A stretch of DNA of 64,000 nucleotides from JBBRNH01 sp038230415 (GTDB taxonomy: Bacteria > Bacteroidota > Bacteroidia > Cytophagales > Spirosomataceae). Made by a program: the position numbers and the translations under genes. A model generated the notes under the pieces. That model saw only the letters and a list, made by a program, of their open reading frames with translations. It did not search any database and was not told where the DNA came from. The DNA lies in NCBI GenBank assembly GCA_038230415.1, contig JBBRNH010000002.1, positions 90,126 through 154,125 on the forward strand. The letters are read 5' to 3'. Positions 17,513 through 26,142 of the stretch are shown here, piece by piece. How positions within the stretch are numbered: position 1 is the stretch's first letter; each line of letters begins with the position of its first letter.

Positions 17513-18424
17513 TTAATAAAAAGATTGTCTAAATTTCAATGGCGAAACGCCTGTTTTAGTCTTAAATAACTTACTAAATGATTGCGGATATTCAAAACCC
17601 AACTGGTAAGCGACTTCACTAATTGTTAAGCTGGTAGTTGACAGTTTTTCTTCCGCCTTTTTTATTAACTTATCATGAATAAGCTGTTGGGTATTTTGGC
17701 CGGTCAGCGAACGCAGCATATCACTTAAATACCTTGGGGAAACATTCAGACGCTCTGCCAGATACTTGACCGTTGGCAGACCCTCGCTTAGGTTTTGATC
17801 ATTGTTAAAATATTCGTCCAAGGCTTCTTCCAGCTTTTGCAACAGGCCGTTACTCACGGCTTTACGCGTGATAAACTGGCGTTTGTAAAACCTGTTCGCG
17901 TAACTAAGCAACAATTCGATCTGGGCGATCATTACTTCCTGGCTAAAATCATCAATCCGGCCAATGAGCTCCTCCTCCATTATTTTAAGAACTGAAAGGA
18001 TTGTCGCCTTTTCCTTATCTGAAAGATGTAAGGCCTCGCTTGTCGAATAGGAAAAATAGCCCAACTGCCCAATTTTTTTGGCGATAGGATAGCCTTGTAA
18101 AAAGTCGGGATGTATCAACAAGGCATACACGGCATGATCTACCGGATCATCGCCAGCTCCAACGAGCTGATTTGGGGCGGTAAATAACATACTGCCTTCA
18201 TCAAAATCATAATAGCCCTGCCCATATCTAAGCCTTCCGCTCAATTTCGTGATTAACTTTATTTTGTAGAAATTGTGGACGGCATAGTCAGGCGTTTCAA
18301 CACCGACGATCTGAGTGTCAATATTATTTATTAAACTGATCAGTGGGTGCATGGGTTTACCCAAACTTAATGCACGGTGTACCTCAGTTATGGAGTCAAA
18401 TCTATGCACCCTATTTTTCTCCAT
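17513..18424 (-). CDS. AraC-family transcription regulator, cargo of the composite element
   Basis: 303 residues from MEKNRVHRFDSI. Clear paralog of the regulator at 794-1714 over its full length: both have HPLISL(V/I)N, YGQxYYDF(D/E)(E/D)G, ANRFYKRQFITRKAV and SPRYLSD/SPSYLSD. The C-terminal HTH pair is present (YLAERLNVSPRYLSDMLRSL and ISEVAYQLGFEYPQSFSKLF). An SDR gene lies upstream on the same strand, the same order as at 1804/794. The pair is therefore likely to be a mobile SDR-AraC module. Confidence 0.9.
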   Translation of the reverse strand: MEKNRVHRFDSITEVHRALSLGKPMHPLISLINNIDTQIVGVETPDYAVHNFYKIKLITKLSGRLRYGQGYYDFDEGSMLFTAPNQLVGAGDDPVDHAVYALLIHPDFLQGYPIAKKIGQLGYFSYSTSEALHLSDKEKATILSVLKIMEEELIGRIDDFSQEVMIAQIELLLSYANRFYKRQFITRKAVSNGLLQKLEEALDEYFNNDQNLSEGLPTVKYLAERLNVSPRYLSDMLRSLTGQNTQQLIHDKLIKKAEEKLSTTSLTISEVAYQLGFEYPQSFSKLFKTKTGVSPLKFRQSFY

Positions 18425-18579
18425 CTCGAAAACAGTTTTACTTAAATAATGACCATCCAACTATCTTTCCAATTACCACGTTTATACTCTTACTTTTGCT
18501 CATGGTTAATTAACAAAATTTCGCAAACCGAATGACGATGTCAATAGATGGCCACGCTTAATGAGTTAGAAACAGCCAG

Positions 18580-19611
18580 TTACACCGATGCATTAGTAAT
18601 ACCCGTCAGGACTGCGCTACTCTGCCATAGCTCGTCAGCATTGTTTTTATCGTAGGAATCCACCGAGGAGCGGATCTCTTTGATCCCCTCAAAGTATTTT
18701 CCATTGGTGGTGCTTAGCGCCGGGTCTGTGATGAGCCTGGCCAGCGCAAACCCGGACTCCTCAGCCGAGTGAATGTTCTTAATAATCAGCATTCGCAATA
18801 AAGGCAGGATTTTGGGCATCACGAAAAACCACATAAACTTCATCAGACCTGTATACTCACGGGCTAGCCCGGTTCCCGGCATCAAACCCGGGTCGAAGGC
18901 ATTAACAGTAATTCCTTTCGACAGTCGCGAAGCGAGTCCGTAGGTAAAGTATATATTTGCCAGCTTGGTCGTAGAATACCGCCTGCCACGGTCTGCACGC
19001 TCGTCGTCGTTTGCCGCAGCCGGTCCAAGCTCCCCCTTTGCCAGTGCCGCTGTTAAGTTCCAGGCAGGCACCGGCACTGCCGAGCCGGAGGGAACCTTCG
19101 CCAATTCTGCCGGGTCGTGCACACCGCTGGCAACGACGACTATGCGTGCCGGCTTGGTTAGCAAGGGCAACACCAGATTTACCAGCAGGTAATGCCCAAG
19201 ATGACTCACTCCGAACGTCGACTCGAAGCCATCGACTGTGAACACCTTTGTACCCTGCATGGCTGCGTTGCAAATAACGCCATGCAAAGGGGGCAGTTCT
19301 CCGGTATTCAGCCTTCGTTCGAGCTCGGCAGAAAAGGTGCGAACCGAAGCCAATGAGCCCAGGTCAAGCTTCATCGCTTCTACTTTTGCGCCAGGTGCTG
19401 CGGCTTGGCGAAGGTTCTCGACCGCCGTTTGGGCTCGGGCCATGTCCCGGCAAGCAATCACGACGTGCCAAGGCGACGAAGCGACCAGAAGCGAGTGCGC
19501 GCAAGCGTACCCCAAACCCGAATTACCTCCGGTGATGACAACAGTTTGCAGTGATGAGAGTGAATGGCCTTCCAGGTTTTGTTGCCTTAGAGACTTCCTT
19601 TCATTTTCCAT
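18580..19611 (-). CDS. SDR oxidoreductase (protochlorophyllide-reductase/retinol-dehydrogenase-like), cargo of the composite element
   Basis: 343 residues. The Rossmann motif TGGNSGLGYACAHSL lies near residue 28; ACRDMARAQ after beta-2 suggests NADP(H). The third motif is CNAAMQ instead of NNAG, as in WWOX/retinol-dehydrogenase-like SDRs. The active site is YSTTKLANIYFTYGL. The C-terminal extension (GKYFEGIKEIRSS) is longer than in FabG-like SDRs. Substrate unknown. Lies between the right MITE copy and the AraC gene. Confidence 0.88.
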   Translation of the reverse strand: MENERKSLRQQNLEGHSLSSLQTVVITGGNSGLGYACAHSLLVASSPWHVVIACRDMARAQTAVENLRQAAAPGAKVEAMKLDLGSLASVRTFSAELERRLNTGELPPLHGVICNAAMQGTKVFTVDGFESTFGVSHLGHYLLVNLVLPLLTKPARIVVVASGVHDPAELAKVPSGSAVPVPAWNLTAALAKGELGPAAANDDERADRGRRYSTTKLANIYFTYGLASRLSKGITVNAFDPGLMPGTGLAREYTGLMKFMWFFVMPKILPLLRMLIIKNIHSAEESGFALARLITDPALSTTNGKYFEGIKEIRSSVDSYDKNNADELWQSSAVLTGITNASV

Positions 19612-19724
19612 AGTTTCACTGTATTTATTTACGGCAAAGGTCGAAAGTGACTTCTTCTTGCTCGTAAGCTAAATGACGAACTTTATAACCGTAATGACGC
19701 ATAATTGACCTCCCCCAACTAGTA

Positions 19725-19818
19725 CTCCGCCGATTTAATGATTAAAGAAATGAAATTGCTCTCTTCACCAACTGGCAGTGATAGGCCAAAAATCGTTCTA
19801 AGGATCAAATTGGGGGAG
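19725..19818 (-). repeat. Right copy of the 94-bp MITE-like repeat (inverted)
   Basis: Reads CTCCGCCGATTTAATG to CAAATTGGGGGAG on the plus strand, the reverse complement of the left copy with two differences. TA flanks both ends (19723-19724, 19819-19820). Confidence 0.85.
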
Positions 19819-19820
19819 TA

Positions 19821-20111
19821 CTACTTTTCTTAAATATTCTTTGTGGCGTTTCGCTGCTGGGTTTGTGGCTGATGGGGCGGCCATCAAAAGAACCGGAACA
19901 GGGCGTTCGGGTGGCTGTGATTATTACCGTCATTTACCGGGCTTCCTTTTTTTATCTGGGTTTCCTGCCCCCTCACGTAGAATTTCTGCCCGGCCACGAA
20001 GAACCCCCGCACATCGATGGTTTTCCGATCTACCTGAATGTAGTGGCATCGGGTGTGTTTGTGGTGCTGGTGCTGCTGGGGGTACTGGATATACCGGCGC
20101 GAGCATCCTGA
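19821..20111 (+). pseudogene. 3' part of the membrane-protein gene split by the composite insertion
   Basis: Encodes LLFLNILCGVSLLGLWLMG, then VRVAVIITVIYRASFFYLGF and IYLNVVASGVFVVLVLLGVL to a TGA at 20109-20111: three further membrane segments and a loop with HEEPPHIDGFP. It continues the 16741-16911 frame exactly once the TA-flanked element is removed. The host gene follows HxlR-controlled doxX, so it was probably part of that operon before insertion. Confidence 0.75.
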
Positions 20112-20144
20112 CAGCCAGCCAAGGTCTCCGATCAGTACGTTAGG

Positions 20145-21242
20145 TTAGGGCATCAGGATCACCTTGCCATAGACAGTTCTGGATTCGGCCAGTGTCATAG
20201 CCGCTGCGATCTGGTCTAAGGAAAAACGGGCTGCAATGCGGGGAGTCAGGGTGCCGTCAGCCAGTAACCGCATTAACTCGGCAAAATCGGTCTGCATCCG
20301 GGCGCGAAACGCGGGCCTACCCGCTCCCGACCAGATGTTGTAGAACGTGGCCCGGCGACCGTTGGGCAGGAGTGTGAGCCAGGTGAGCTGCGCCAACAGC
20401 CCAATGAACCGGACCACCATCGACCCGGTGCCCCGGATGGCCGACGAGATGGCGTAGCACACCAGCATACCCCCCGGTTTGAGCAGGCCAAACGACCGGG
20501 CTACGCTCGCCCCGCCAATGTTGTCGAAAACAGCATCGATCCCGTCGGGAGCTACTTCCCGGATGTGGTGCGCCAGGTCAGCGTCGGCATAGTCGAACGG
20601 TTCCGCCCCCTGCGCCCGCAGCGTGTCGTGGTGGCGGGGCGATGCCGTACCCAGCACCCGAACGCCCGCGTGCCGGGCCAGTTGGGTGAGGATGGTGCCG
20701 ACACCCCCGTTGGCTCCGTGTACCAGAATGGTTTGGCCCCGGCCAATCTGCGCCGTTCGGTGCAGGAGTTGCCAGGCCGTGATCCCGTTGACGACCAGCG
20801 TTTCGGCTTCGGCGGGGTCAATGCCGACTGGCACGGTTAACAGGGTTTCGACCGGCAGCACGACGTGGGTGGCCCAGCCCCCGGTTTTGGTCAGGGCCGC
20901 CACCCTTTTTTCCAGCAATGCAACCACGCCCGGCCCCACGGCGACCACCGTACCGACCAGATCATAGCCCGGCACAAACGGGAATTTGGGCTGGCCCGGA
21001 TACCGATCCCGGCGCATGGCCTGCTCGGCAAACGAGATGCCGCTGGCCTCGACCCGGACGATGACTTGCCCGGGACCCGGCGTGTGCAGTACCCGGTGGC
21101 GGAGGAGCAACCCGCCGGGTTCGACCACACCGGGCAATACCACCTCGGTGATACTGAATTTCGTTCCGCTGGCGGGTTGTTGGTTGGTCTCGACAGGGAT
21201 TTCTGTTGTTCGGTGCATGGCGTTGTCTGTTTGTGGAGACAA
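20145..21242 (-). CDS. Zinc-type medium-chain dehydrogenase/quinone oxidoreductase
   Basis: 365 residues (a second start is MHRTTEIPV at residue 9). The GroES-like domain includes PGPGQVIVRVEASGIS and FPFVPGYDLVGTVVAVG. The Rossmann motif is ILVHGANGGVGTILTQLA. Structural-zinc cysteines are absent, as in quinone oxidoreductases (QOR/CurA-like). NADPH is the likely cofactor. A Crp/Fnr regulator lies 98 bp upstream on the same strand and may control it. Confidence 0.88.
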   Translation of the reverse strand: MSPQTDNAMHRTTEIPVETNQQPASGTKFSITEVVLPGVVEPGGLLLRHRVLHTPGPGQVIVRVEASGISFAEQAMRRDRYPGQPKFPFVPGYDLVGTVVAVGPGVVALLEKRVAALTKTGGWATHVVLPVETLLTVPVGIDPAEAETLVVNGITAWQLLHRTAQIGRGQTILVHGANGGVGTILTQLARHAGVRVLGTASPRHHDTLRAQGAEPFDYADADLAHHIREVAPDGIDAVFDNIGGASVARSFGLLKPGGMLVCYAISSAIRGTGSMVVRFIGLLAQLTWLTLLPNGRRATFYNIWSGAGRPAFRARMQTDFAELMRLLADGTLTPRIAARFSLDQIAAAMTLAESRTVYGKVILMP

Positions 21243-21340
21243 AGCTACCGGGCTGCGCCGGGCCGAAACGATAACAAAAGATAAGGAATTGGCCGGGGAC
21301 GAATTATACGCTCAACGCCAATTGGTCTGCGTTGGCCAGG

Positions 21341-21940
21341 TTAATTCCGCTGAATCCGGTGGCGAATCCGGCTCAGGCTGACGGGGGTGATGCCCAGATA
21401 ATTGGCGATGTAGTGCTGCGGTACCCGCTGGATGATCTGCTTCTGGCCGTCGTCCAGCAGGCTCCGGTAACGTTCTTCGGGACTCATCATCAGCAGCCCC
21501 GCCACGCGCTCTTCCAGGGCAACCATCAGGTATTCGGCCAGCAGACGGCCAAACTCCTGCCAGCCCGCATACTGTACAAACAGGGTTTTCAAGACCGAAT
21601 AAGGGAAACACACGCAGGTGGTATCGGTCAGGGCCTCGATGGTGACGGGCGAGGGTCGGCCCGTGACGCAACTCATGTAGGCACCCGTGAGCTGATCGTC
21701 AAAGAAAAAGTAGGTGGTCCGTTCCTCGCCGTCGCGGGTATAAAATTGCCTGAGCATTCCGTCCAGCACCAGGCCCACCTGATCGGCCACGATCCCCTGC
21801 CGGGCGAAGCACTGGTGTTTTTTCAGGGTCTGGATGGTCAGATGAGGCACCAACATGGTCCATTCGTCCTCGGTGAGGTGGACAAACCAGTCTATTTGCT
21901 GACGCAGCCGTAAAGCCGCCGGGGTGGTACTCGCTTTCAT
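21341..21940 (-). CDS. Crp/Fnr-family transcription regulator
   Basis: 199 residues. The cyclic-nucleotide-binding-like beta-roll spans residues 25-120 (LTIQTLKKHQCFARQG, GLVLDGMLRQFY, TGAYMSCVTGRPSPVTIEAL). The C-terminal HTH is PQHYIANYLGITPVSLSRIR. No Fnr cysteine cluster is present. The type is common in Bacteroidota, with unknown effectors. Placed upstream of the MDR gene. Confidence 0.87.
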   Translation of the reverse strand: MKASTTPAALRLRQQIDWFVHLTEDEWTMLVPHLTIQTLKKHQCFARQGIVADQVGLVLDGMLRQFYTRDGEERTTYFFFDDQLTGAYMSCVTGRPSPVTIEALTDTTCVCFPYSVLKTLFVQYAGWQEFGRLLAEYLMVALEERVAGLLMMSPEERYRSLLDDGQKQIIQRVPQHYIANYLGITPVSLSRIRHRIQRN

Positions 21941-22001
21941 TAACGGAAGATGCTGCTCCCGGTAAGCAGCAGCATTAGGTAAACGGCCCTGAACCTGGCA
22001 A

Positions 22002-22850
22002 CTACTCGGAAACAGGCGTCTCCGGTTTCATGTCGTATGATTTCTGGAGCACGGCAGGGCGGGTGCCAAGACCCTCCCGGATTTTCTTGGTCCAGTCGTT
22101 GTCCATATTTCTTTTGGTCTCCTCGATCATCGATTTGGGTTCCAGGTTGCGGAACGTGTCGATCTCGCCGGCTGCCACTGCTGTCAGCGTGGCATAGACC
22201 GGCTCCGGGTCGAACTGGGCGCGGGGAAAAGCCAGTTTAGCGTAGTCGAACAGCCGCTCGTCGGCGTTGTCCTCCCAGCTTTGCCAGGTGTCGAAGCCCC
22301 GGTCGTTGAACCCCGTCAGGAACGGGCCGGGGTTGACCGTTGCCACTTCCACCCCAAATTCCTGCAACTCCAGGCTCATCGTCTGGGCGATGGCTTCGAC
22401 AGCGTGTTTGGAGGCTGCATAAATTCCGGTAAAGGGGTTGACGTTCAGGCCCTCCCGCGAGGACACCCAGACGATCCGGCCTTCGCCCCGCTTAACCATT
22501 TGCTTGGCGATGCCCTGCGTGAGCAACAGCGGTCCGATAACGTTCACCTCAAACTCGTTCCGCATATTCGCGCCGGGGATGTCCAGCACCGAGCCACCCT
22601 CCAGCACCCCGGCGTTATTGACCAGAATCTCCACCCCCCAGGCCAGAGCCTTGCGCCGGTCCCCGTCGTTGGTAACATCGAGTTTTTCCACTTGCAGGGT
22701 TACGCCCCGCTCGGCAGCTTCACGCTTGAGGGGCATCACCTGCGCGTAAATCTCGACCGCAGCGATAACATTGAATCCCTTCTCGGCCAGTCGCATGGCG
22801 GTCTCGAAGCCAAAGCCGGTACCGGCACCCGTGATCAGTACGTTTTTCAT
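22002..22850 (-). CDS. SDR oxidoreductase
   Basis: 282 residues. Motifs: TGAGTGFGFETAMRLA (residues 7-22), NNAG (near 97) and YAASKHAVEAIAQTM. The 50-residue C-terminal tail (MDNDWTKKIREGLG) is unusual in FabG-like enzymes and probably caps the substrate site. It lies 111 bp downstream of the AraC gene 22962-23873 on the same strand, the AraC-then-SDR order. Confidence 0.88.
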   Translation of the reverse strand: MKNVLITGAGTGFGFETAMRLAEKGFNVIAAVEIYAQVMPLKREAAERGVTLQVEKLDVTNDGDRRKALAWGVEILVNNAGVLEGGSVLDIPGANMRNEFEVNVIGPLLLTQGIAKQMVKRGEGRIVWVSSREGLNVNPFTGIYAASKHAVEAIAQTMSLELQEFGVEVATVNPGPFLTGFNDRGFDTWQSWEDNADERLFDYAKLAFPRAQFDPEPVYATLTAVAAGEIDTFRNLEPKSMIEETKRNMDNDWTKKIREGLGTRPAVLQKSYDMKPETPVSE

Positions 22851-22961
22851 GTTGACGTTGTAATGTGTTGATTGTTAGGGGCTATGCACTCGTGCTCCGC
22901 CACAAAATTAGACAACCATCCATCGTAAAACTTGTTCCATTCAATCCGATGGTTGTCTAAT

Positions 22962-23873
22962 TCAAACCCGGCGCACCGCCAAGGGAGCCTGGCCGGTCTG
23001 CTTTTTGAAAAAGTGATTGAACCGGGTCGGCTCGTCGAAGCCCAGGCTGTAGCCGATTTCGGCCACGTTCCAGTCGGTGTGGCGGAGCAAGGCCCGCGCT
23101 TCGCCGACTACGCGTTCGGCAATGTGGGTGGTGGTGGTTTTGCCGGTTACTTCGCGCACACAGCGGTTGAGGTAGTTGACGTGTACGTTAAGCTGCCCGG
23201 CAAAGTCGCCCGCCGACCGCAGGGCAAACCGGTGGGTGGGTGATTCGACGGGAAATTGCCGCTCAAGCAGGTCGAGGAAAGCACCGGTCAGCCGCAGTTT
23301 GGCGTCGGGTTGCTGGTAGAGCGTATCGGTGGGCCGCAGCTTGAGGGCATAATGAATCAGTTCCGCCGTATAGTGGCGAAGCAGGTCGTACTTCAAAGCG
23401 TAGTCGGACTCGATTTCGGCCAGCATCGTCTCAAACAGGGCGCTCACGGCGGTCTCCTGGTCGGGCGTGAGGGCATAGGCCGGGTGGCCACCGGGCTGAA
23501 AAAGCGGCTGTTCCAGCAGGCCCGTACCCGGCTGCCCCCGGAAGAATACCTCGCTGAACAGGCAGTAAAACCCGGTGGGCTGGGCTGCCAGTGCCTGGCA
23601 ACCGTACAGAACGCGGGGGTTGAAAAACACCAGCGTTGGCCCCGGCATCTCCACGCTCTTGTCGGCGTAATGATACACGTAAGGCCCCCGGTTGAGGGCG
23701 ATTTTATAAAAGTCCCGCCGACCGTAGTGAATCGGCTTGTCGGCGGGTAGCCGTACTGCTTCCAGCCGAAACACGTTGACCTGCCCAACCGCGCCAACCG
23801 CTGGTGGCGGCACGGCGGGCAGTTCGGGGAAGTAGTGCTGATAAAAATCGGTGAGCGATTCGGGCCTGGGCAT
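22962..23873 (-). CDS. AraC-family transcription regulator
   Basis: 303 residues from MPRPESLTDFYQHYF. Paralog of 3836-4747: same DFYK start region, DFYKIALNRG in place of YYKINLISG, and identical C-terminal logic (LNVHVNYLNRCVREVTGKTT, VAEIGYSLGFDEPTRFNHFF). Upstream is the membrane gene 23899-24324; downstream is the SDR 22002-22850. Likely local regulator of one or both. Confidence 0.9.
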   Translation of the reverse strand: MPRPESLTDFYQHYFPELPAVPPPAVGAVGQVNVFRLEAVRLPADKPIHYGRRDFYKIALNRGPYVYHYADKSVEMPGPTLVFFNPRVLYGCQALAAQPTGFYCLFSEVFFRGQPGTGLLEQPLFQPGGHPAYALTPDQETAVSALFETMLAEIESDYALKYDLLRHYTAELIHYALKLRPTDTLYQQPDAKLRLTGAFLDLLERQFPVESPTHRFALRSAGDFAGQLNVHVNYLNRCVREVTGKTTTTHIAERVVGEARALLRHTDWNVAEIGYSLGFDEPTRFNHFFKKQTGQAPLAVRRV

Positions 23874-23898
23874 CTTTAGGTGAACAACCGTTTAGTCA

Positions 23899-24324
23899 TC
23901 AAACTGTTACGCGCTGTCCCAACCGCCTGTTCTCCAGGAAATAGCCGATGGCCAGCAGCGACAGCATCACGACATCCACGATGAGCTGGATGGGGAGTTG
24001 GCCGGGCCGGGCAAATTCGGGGTCGATCAGGGCCGTCCCCGGAAACAGGGTAGCGCCCACCTGCGTGAGCCAGTAGTAGCTGGCCAGGGCCGCTGCCAGG
24101 CGGAGTTTATACCGCCCGTCGCCGCTGGGCGACCATAAAATCCACAGGGCCGTTAGCCCCAGCGCCGTACCGAGCAACATCGTCTGGGCATTGTGAAATT
24201 TGGCGTGCGGGGGCCAGCGGGGGTTGTAGATGTGCGTGTGGTTCCAGTCGAAAAAATAGGAGCCAACGGTGGCCCACAGGGCTACCAGCGTAATCAGGAG
24301 TTTACCGGTCGATAACGTTTTCAT
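23899..24324 (-). CDS. Small membrane protein with THxxNxxWPxHA motif
   Basis: 141 residues, four membrane segments (LLITLVALWATVGSYFF, MLLGTALGLTALWIL, LRLAAALASYYWLTQVG and IQLIVDVVMLSLLAIGYFL). The extracytoplasmic motif NHTHIYNPRWPPHAKFHNAQ is shared with the interrupted gene at 16741/19821 (NTTHLFNSEWPGHARLNG). Function unknown; DoxX-like or DUF6640-like by appearance only. Upstream of an AraC gene on the same strand. Confidence 0.75.
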   Translation of the reverse strand: MKTLSTGKLLITLVALWATVGSYFFDWNHTHIYNPRWPPHAKFHNAQTMLLGTALGLTALWILWSPSGDGRYKLRLAAALASYYWLTQVGATLFPGTALIDPEFARPGQLPIQLIVDVVMLSLLAIGYFLENRRLGQRVTV

Positions 24325-24375
24325 AGCAATGGCGTTGGTTGAAAAGCTAGTGATTTTGGCTTCATAAACTCATCA

Positions 24376-24427
24376 AAAAGTCTCTGTTACCCCACTCAAA
24401 ACGATGAGCATGGTAACAGAGACTTTT
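24376..24427 (-). terminator. Perfect 16-bp inverted repeat, rho-independent terminator
   Basis: AAAAGTCTCTGTTACC (24376-24391) and GGTAACAGAGACTTTT (24412-24427) form a perfect stem with a 20-nt loop. A/T runs at both ends allow termination on either strand. It lies about 60 bp beyond the stop of the minus-strand SDR 24485-25237 and so closes the AraC-SDR-SDR gene set. Confidence 0.8.
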
Positions 24428-24484
24428 AATCTGCTTAAAAAATTATCCACAAACTGAAAAGATACTCGCTGCTAACCAGCGGGA

Positions 24485-25237
24485 TCAGCCCATGGCGCCA
24501 CCGTTGGCCAGCAGGTGCTGCCCGTTGACGAACGAAGACAGGTCGCTGGCAAAAAACTCGGCGATGTTGGCCACGTCCTCGACCGTTCCCAGCCGACCCA
24601 TCGGGCAGTTGTCGAGCAGCACTTTGCGGGCTTCGGGGAACGCTTTGGGATCGGTAAACACGCCCGACCCGTCGATGGCGTAGGGAATAATCGAGTTGAC
24701 GGTGATGCCCTTATGCCCGATTTCCTTCGCCAGCACCTCCACAATGTAGCGGCCCGGCATTTTGCTGCCCCCATAAACGGCCATGCCCGGCGTAGGAAAC
24801 GAGGTGCTGCTGGAGGCCACGTAAATGATCCGCCCCCCGTCGGCTACGTGCCGGGCCGCCTGTTGAATCGTGAAATACGTCCCCCTGGCGTTGATGCCGA
24901 AGAGTTGGTCGAACTGCGCTTCGGTGAAATCCGTCGTCGGCACTTCCAGCAGTTCCACCCCCGCGTTGGCTACCACGATGTCGATTTTGCCGAAGGTGTC
25001 TTTGGCCGTCGTGAAGAGCCGCTCAAGGTCGGCTACTTTGGTCACGTCGCCCTGCACGGCAATCACCTTCACGCCCATCGCCATGATCGTGCTGATGGCT
25101 TCGTCGGCAGACGCTTTGTCTTTGGAATAGTTGAGGACGATGTTGGCACCTAAGGCGGCATACCGCTCGGCAATGGCCCGGCCCAGCCCACGGGCCGACC
25201 CCGTGATGAGGGCTACTTTATTGGCTAATATATTCAT
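24485..25237 (-). CDS. SDR oxidoreductase (FabG-like)
   Basis: 250 residues. Motifs: TGSARGLGRAIAERYA (residues 13-28), ANAGVE in the NNAG position, and YGGSKMPGRYIVEVLAKE. The end FVNGQHLLANGGAMG is the normal FabG-like tail with G-Q. LNYSKDKASADE suggests NADP(H). It lies 52 bp after SDR 25290-26030 with the same orientation, so they are probably co-transcribed, ended by the hairpin at 24376-24427. Confidence 0.9.
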   Translation of the reverse strand: MNILANKVALITGSARGLGRAIAERYAALGANIVLNYSKDKASADEAISTIMAMGVKVIAVQGDVTKVADLERLFTTAKDTFGKIDIVVANAGVELLEVPTTDFTEAQFDQLFGINARGTYFTIQQAARHVADGGRIIYVASSSTSFPTPGMAVYGGSKMPGRYIVEVLAKEIGHKGITVNSIIPYAIDGSGVFTDPKAFPEARKVLLDNCPMGRLGTVEDVANIAEFFASDLSSFVNGQHLLANGGAMG

Positions 25238-25289
25238 TGGAAAAGAACGTTAAACACGTTGATTGATGATGATGTACCGGACGACTGGC

Positions 25290-26030
25290 TTAGGCCATCG
25301 CCCCGTTGATGCCGATGTTCTGGGCCGAAATCCAGCGGGATTCGTCGGCGGCCAGAAAAACAACTAATTCCGCAATGTCGTCTGGTTCACCAATGCGGTT
25401 GAACGCCGACATCCCGGCCAGCCGGTCGATGACTTCCTGGGGCTTGCCCTTGACGAAGAGTTCGGTGTTGGTTGGCCCCGGCGAGATGGAGTTGACCCGG
25501 ATGCCCCGCGCACCAACTTCTTTGGCAAATACCCGCGTCAACTGCTCCACGGCAGCTTTTGTGGCCACATAAGTGCTGTAGGTGGGCAGCATGATCCGGT
25601 CCACAGACGACGAGAAATTGATGATACTGCCGTTGTCGGCCAGGCGGGTGGCGGCTTCGCGCAGGGTGTTGAAGGTGCCGCGCACGTTGGTGTCGAACTG
25701 CCGGGTAAAGTCCTCGTCGGTGGTGTCTTTTAGCAGCTTGGTAATCATGACCCCCGCGTTGTTGACCAGCACGTCGAGCTGGCCGAACTGCCCGATGGCC
25801 TCGTCGAACAGGCGTTTCACGTCGTCGGCCTTGCTCACGTCGGCCTGCACCGCCATGGCCTGACCGCCCTGTTGTTGAATGGCCGCGACGACGGCTTCGG
25901 CGGCCTCGCGGCTACCGGCATAATTGACCACGACCCGCGCCCCGGCAGCGGCCAGATGTTGGGCGACGGCGGCACCGATGCCTTTCGAGGCCCCGGTGAC
26001 GAGTACTACTTTGTTGTGTAAGGTGCTCAT
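25290..26030 (-). CDS. SDR oxidoreductase (FabG-like)
   Basis: 246 residues. Motifs: TGASKGIGAAVAQHLA, NNAG near 89 and YVATKAAVEQLTRVFAKE. The C-terminal WISAQNIGINGAMA lacks the usual TGQ but keeps the fold. VVNYAGSREAAEA suggests NADP(H). Its AraC neighbour (26143) starts the gene string on the same strand. The adjacent SDR 24485-25237 belongs to the same general type, so a tandem duplication followed by divergence is possible. Confidence 0.9.
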   Translation of the reverse strand: MSTLHNKVVLVTGASKGIGAAVAQHLAAAGARVVVNYAGSREAAEAVVAAIQQQGGQAMAVQADVSKADDVKRLFDEAIGQFGQLDVLVNNAGVMITKLLKDTTDEDFTRQFDTNVRGTFNTLREAATRLADNGSIINFSSSVDRIMLPTYSTYVATKAAVEQLTRVFAKEVGARGIRVNSISPGPTNTELFVKGKPQEVIDRLAGMSAFNRIGEPDDIAELVVFLAADESRWISAQNIGINGAMA

Positions 26031-26142
26031 GTTGTGTCCGTTGAGTGATGACGGTACAAAGGTCAGCCGTAACGACGGAGGGCGAGGGACACCAATCAGA
26101 GTATTCAGGACAGATAACCAATATGCCGTTTGCTACATATAA

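Larger units (their letters stand above)
16910..19820. mobile_element. MITE-flanked composite insertion carrying AraC and SDR genes
   Basis: Two 94-bp repeats in inverted orientation (16912-17005 and 19725-19818, 92 of 94 bases identical) bracket a 2.7-kb passenger segment with an AraC gene and an SDR gene but no transposase. Both outer ends abut TA. Removing the block and one TA joins the two halves of a membrane-protein gene in frame (..GGACTACTACTACTTTTC..). This shows that repeats plus cargo arrived as one unit at a TA target, as IS630/Tc1-mariner elements do. The transposase class is inference; the frame restoration is read from sequence. Confidence 0.8.
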
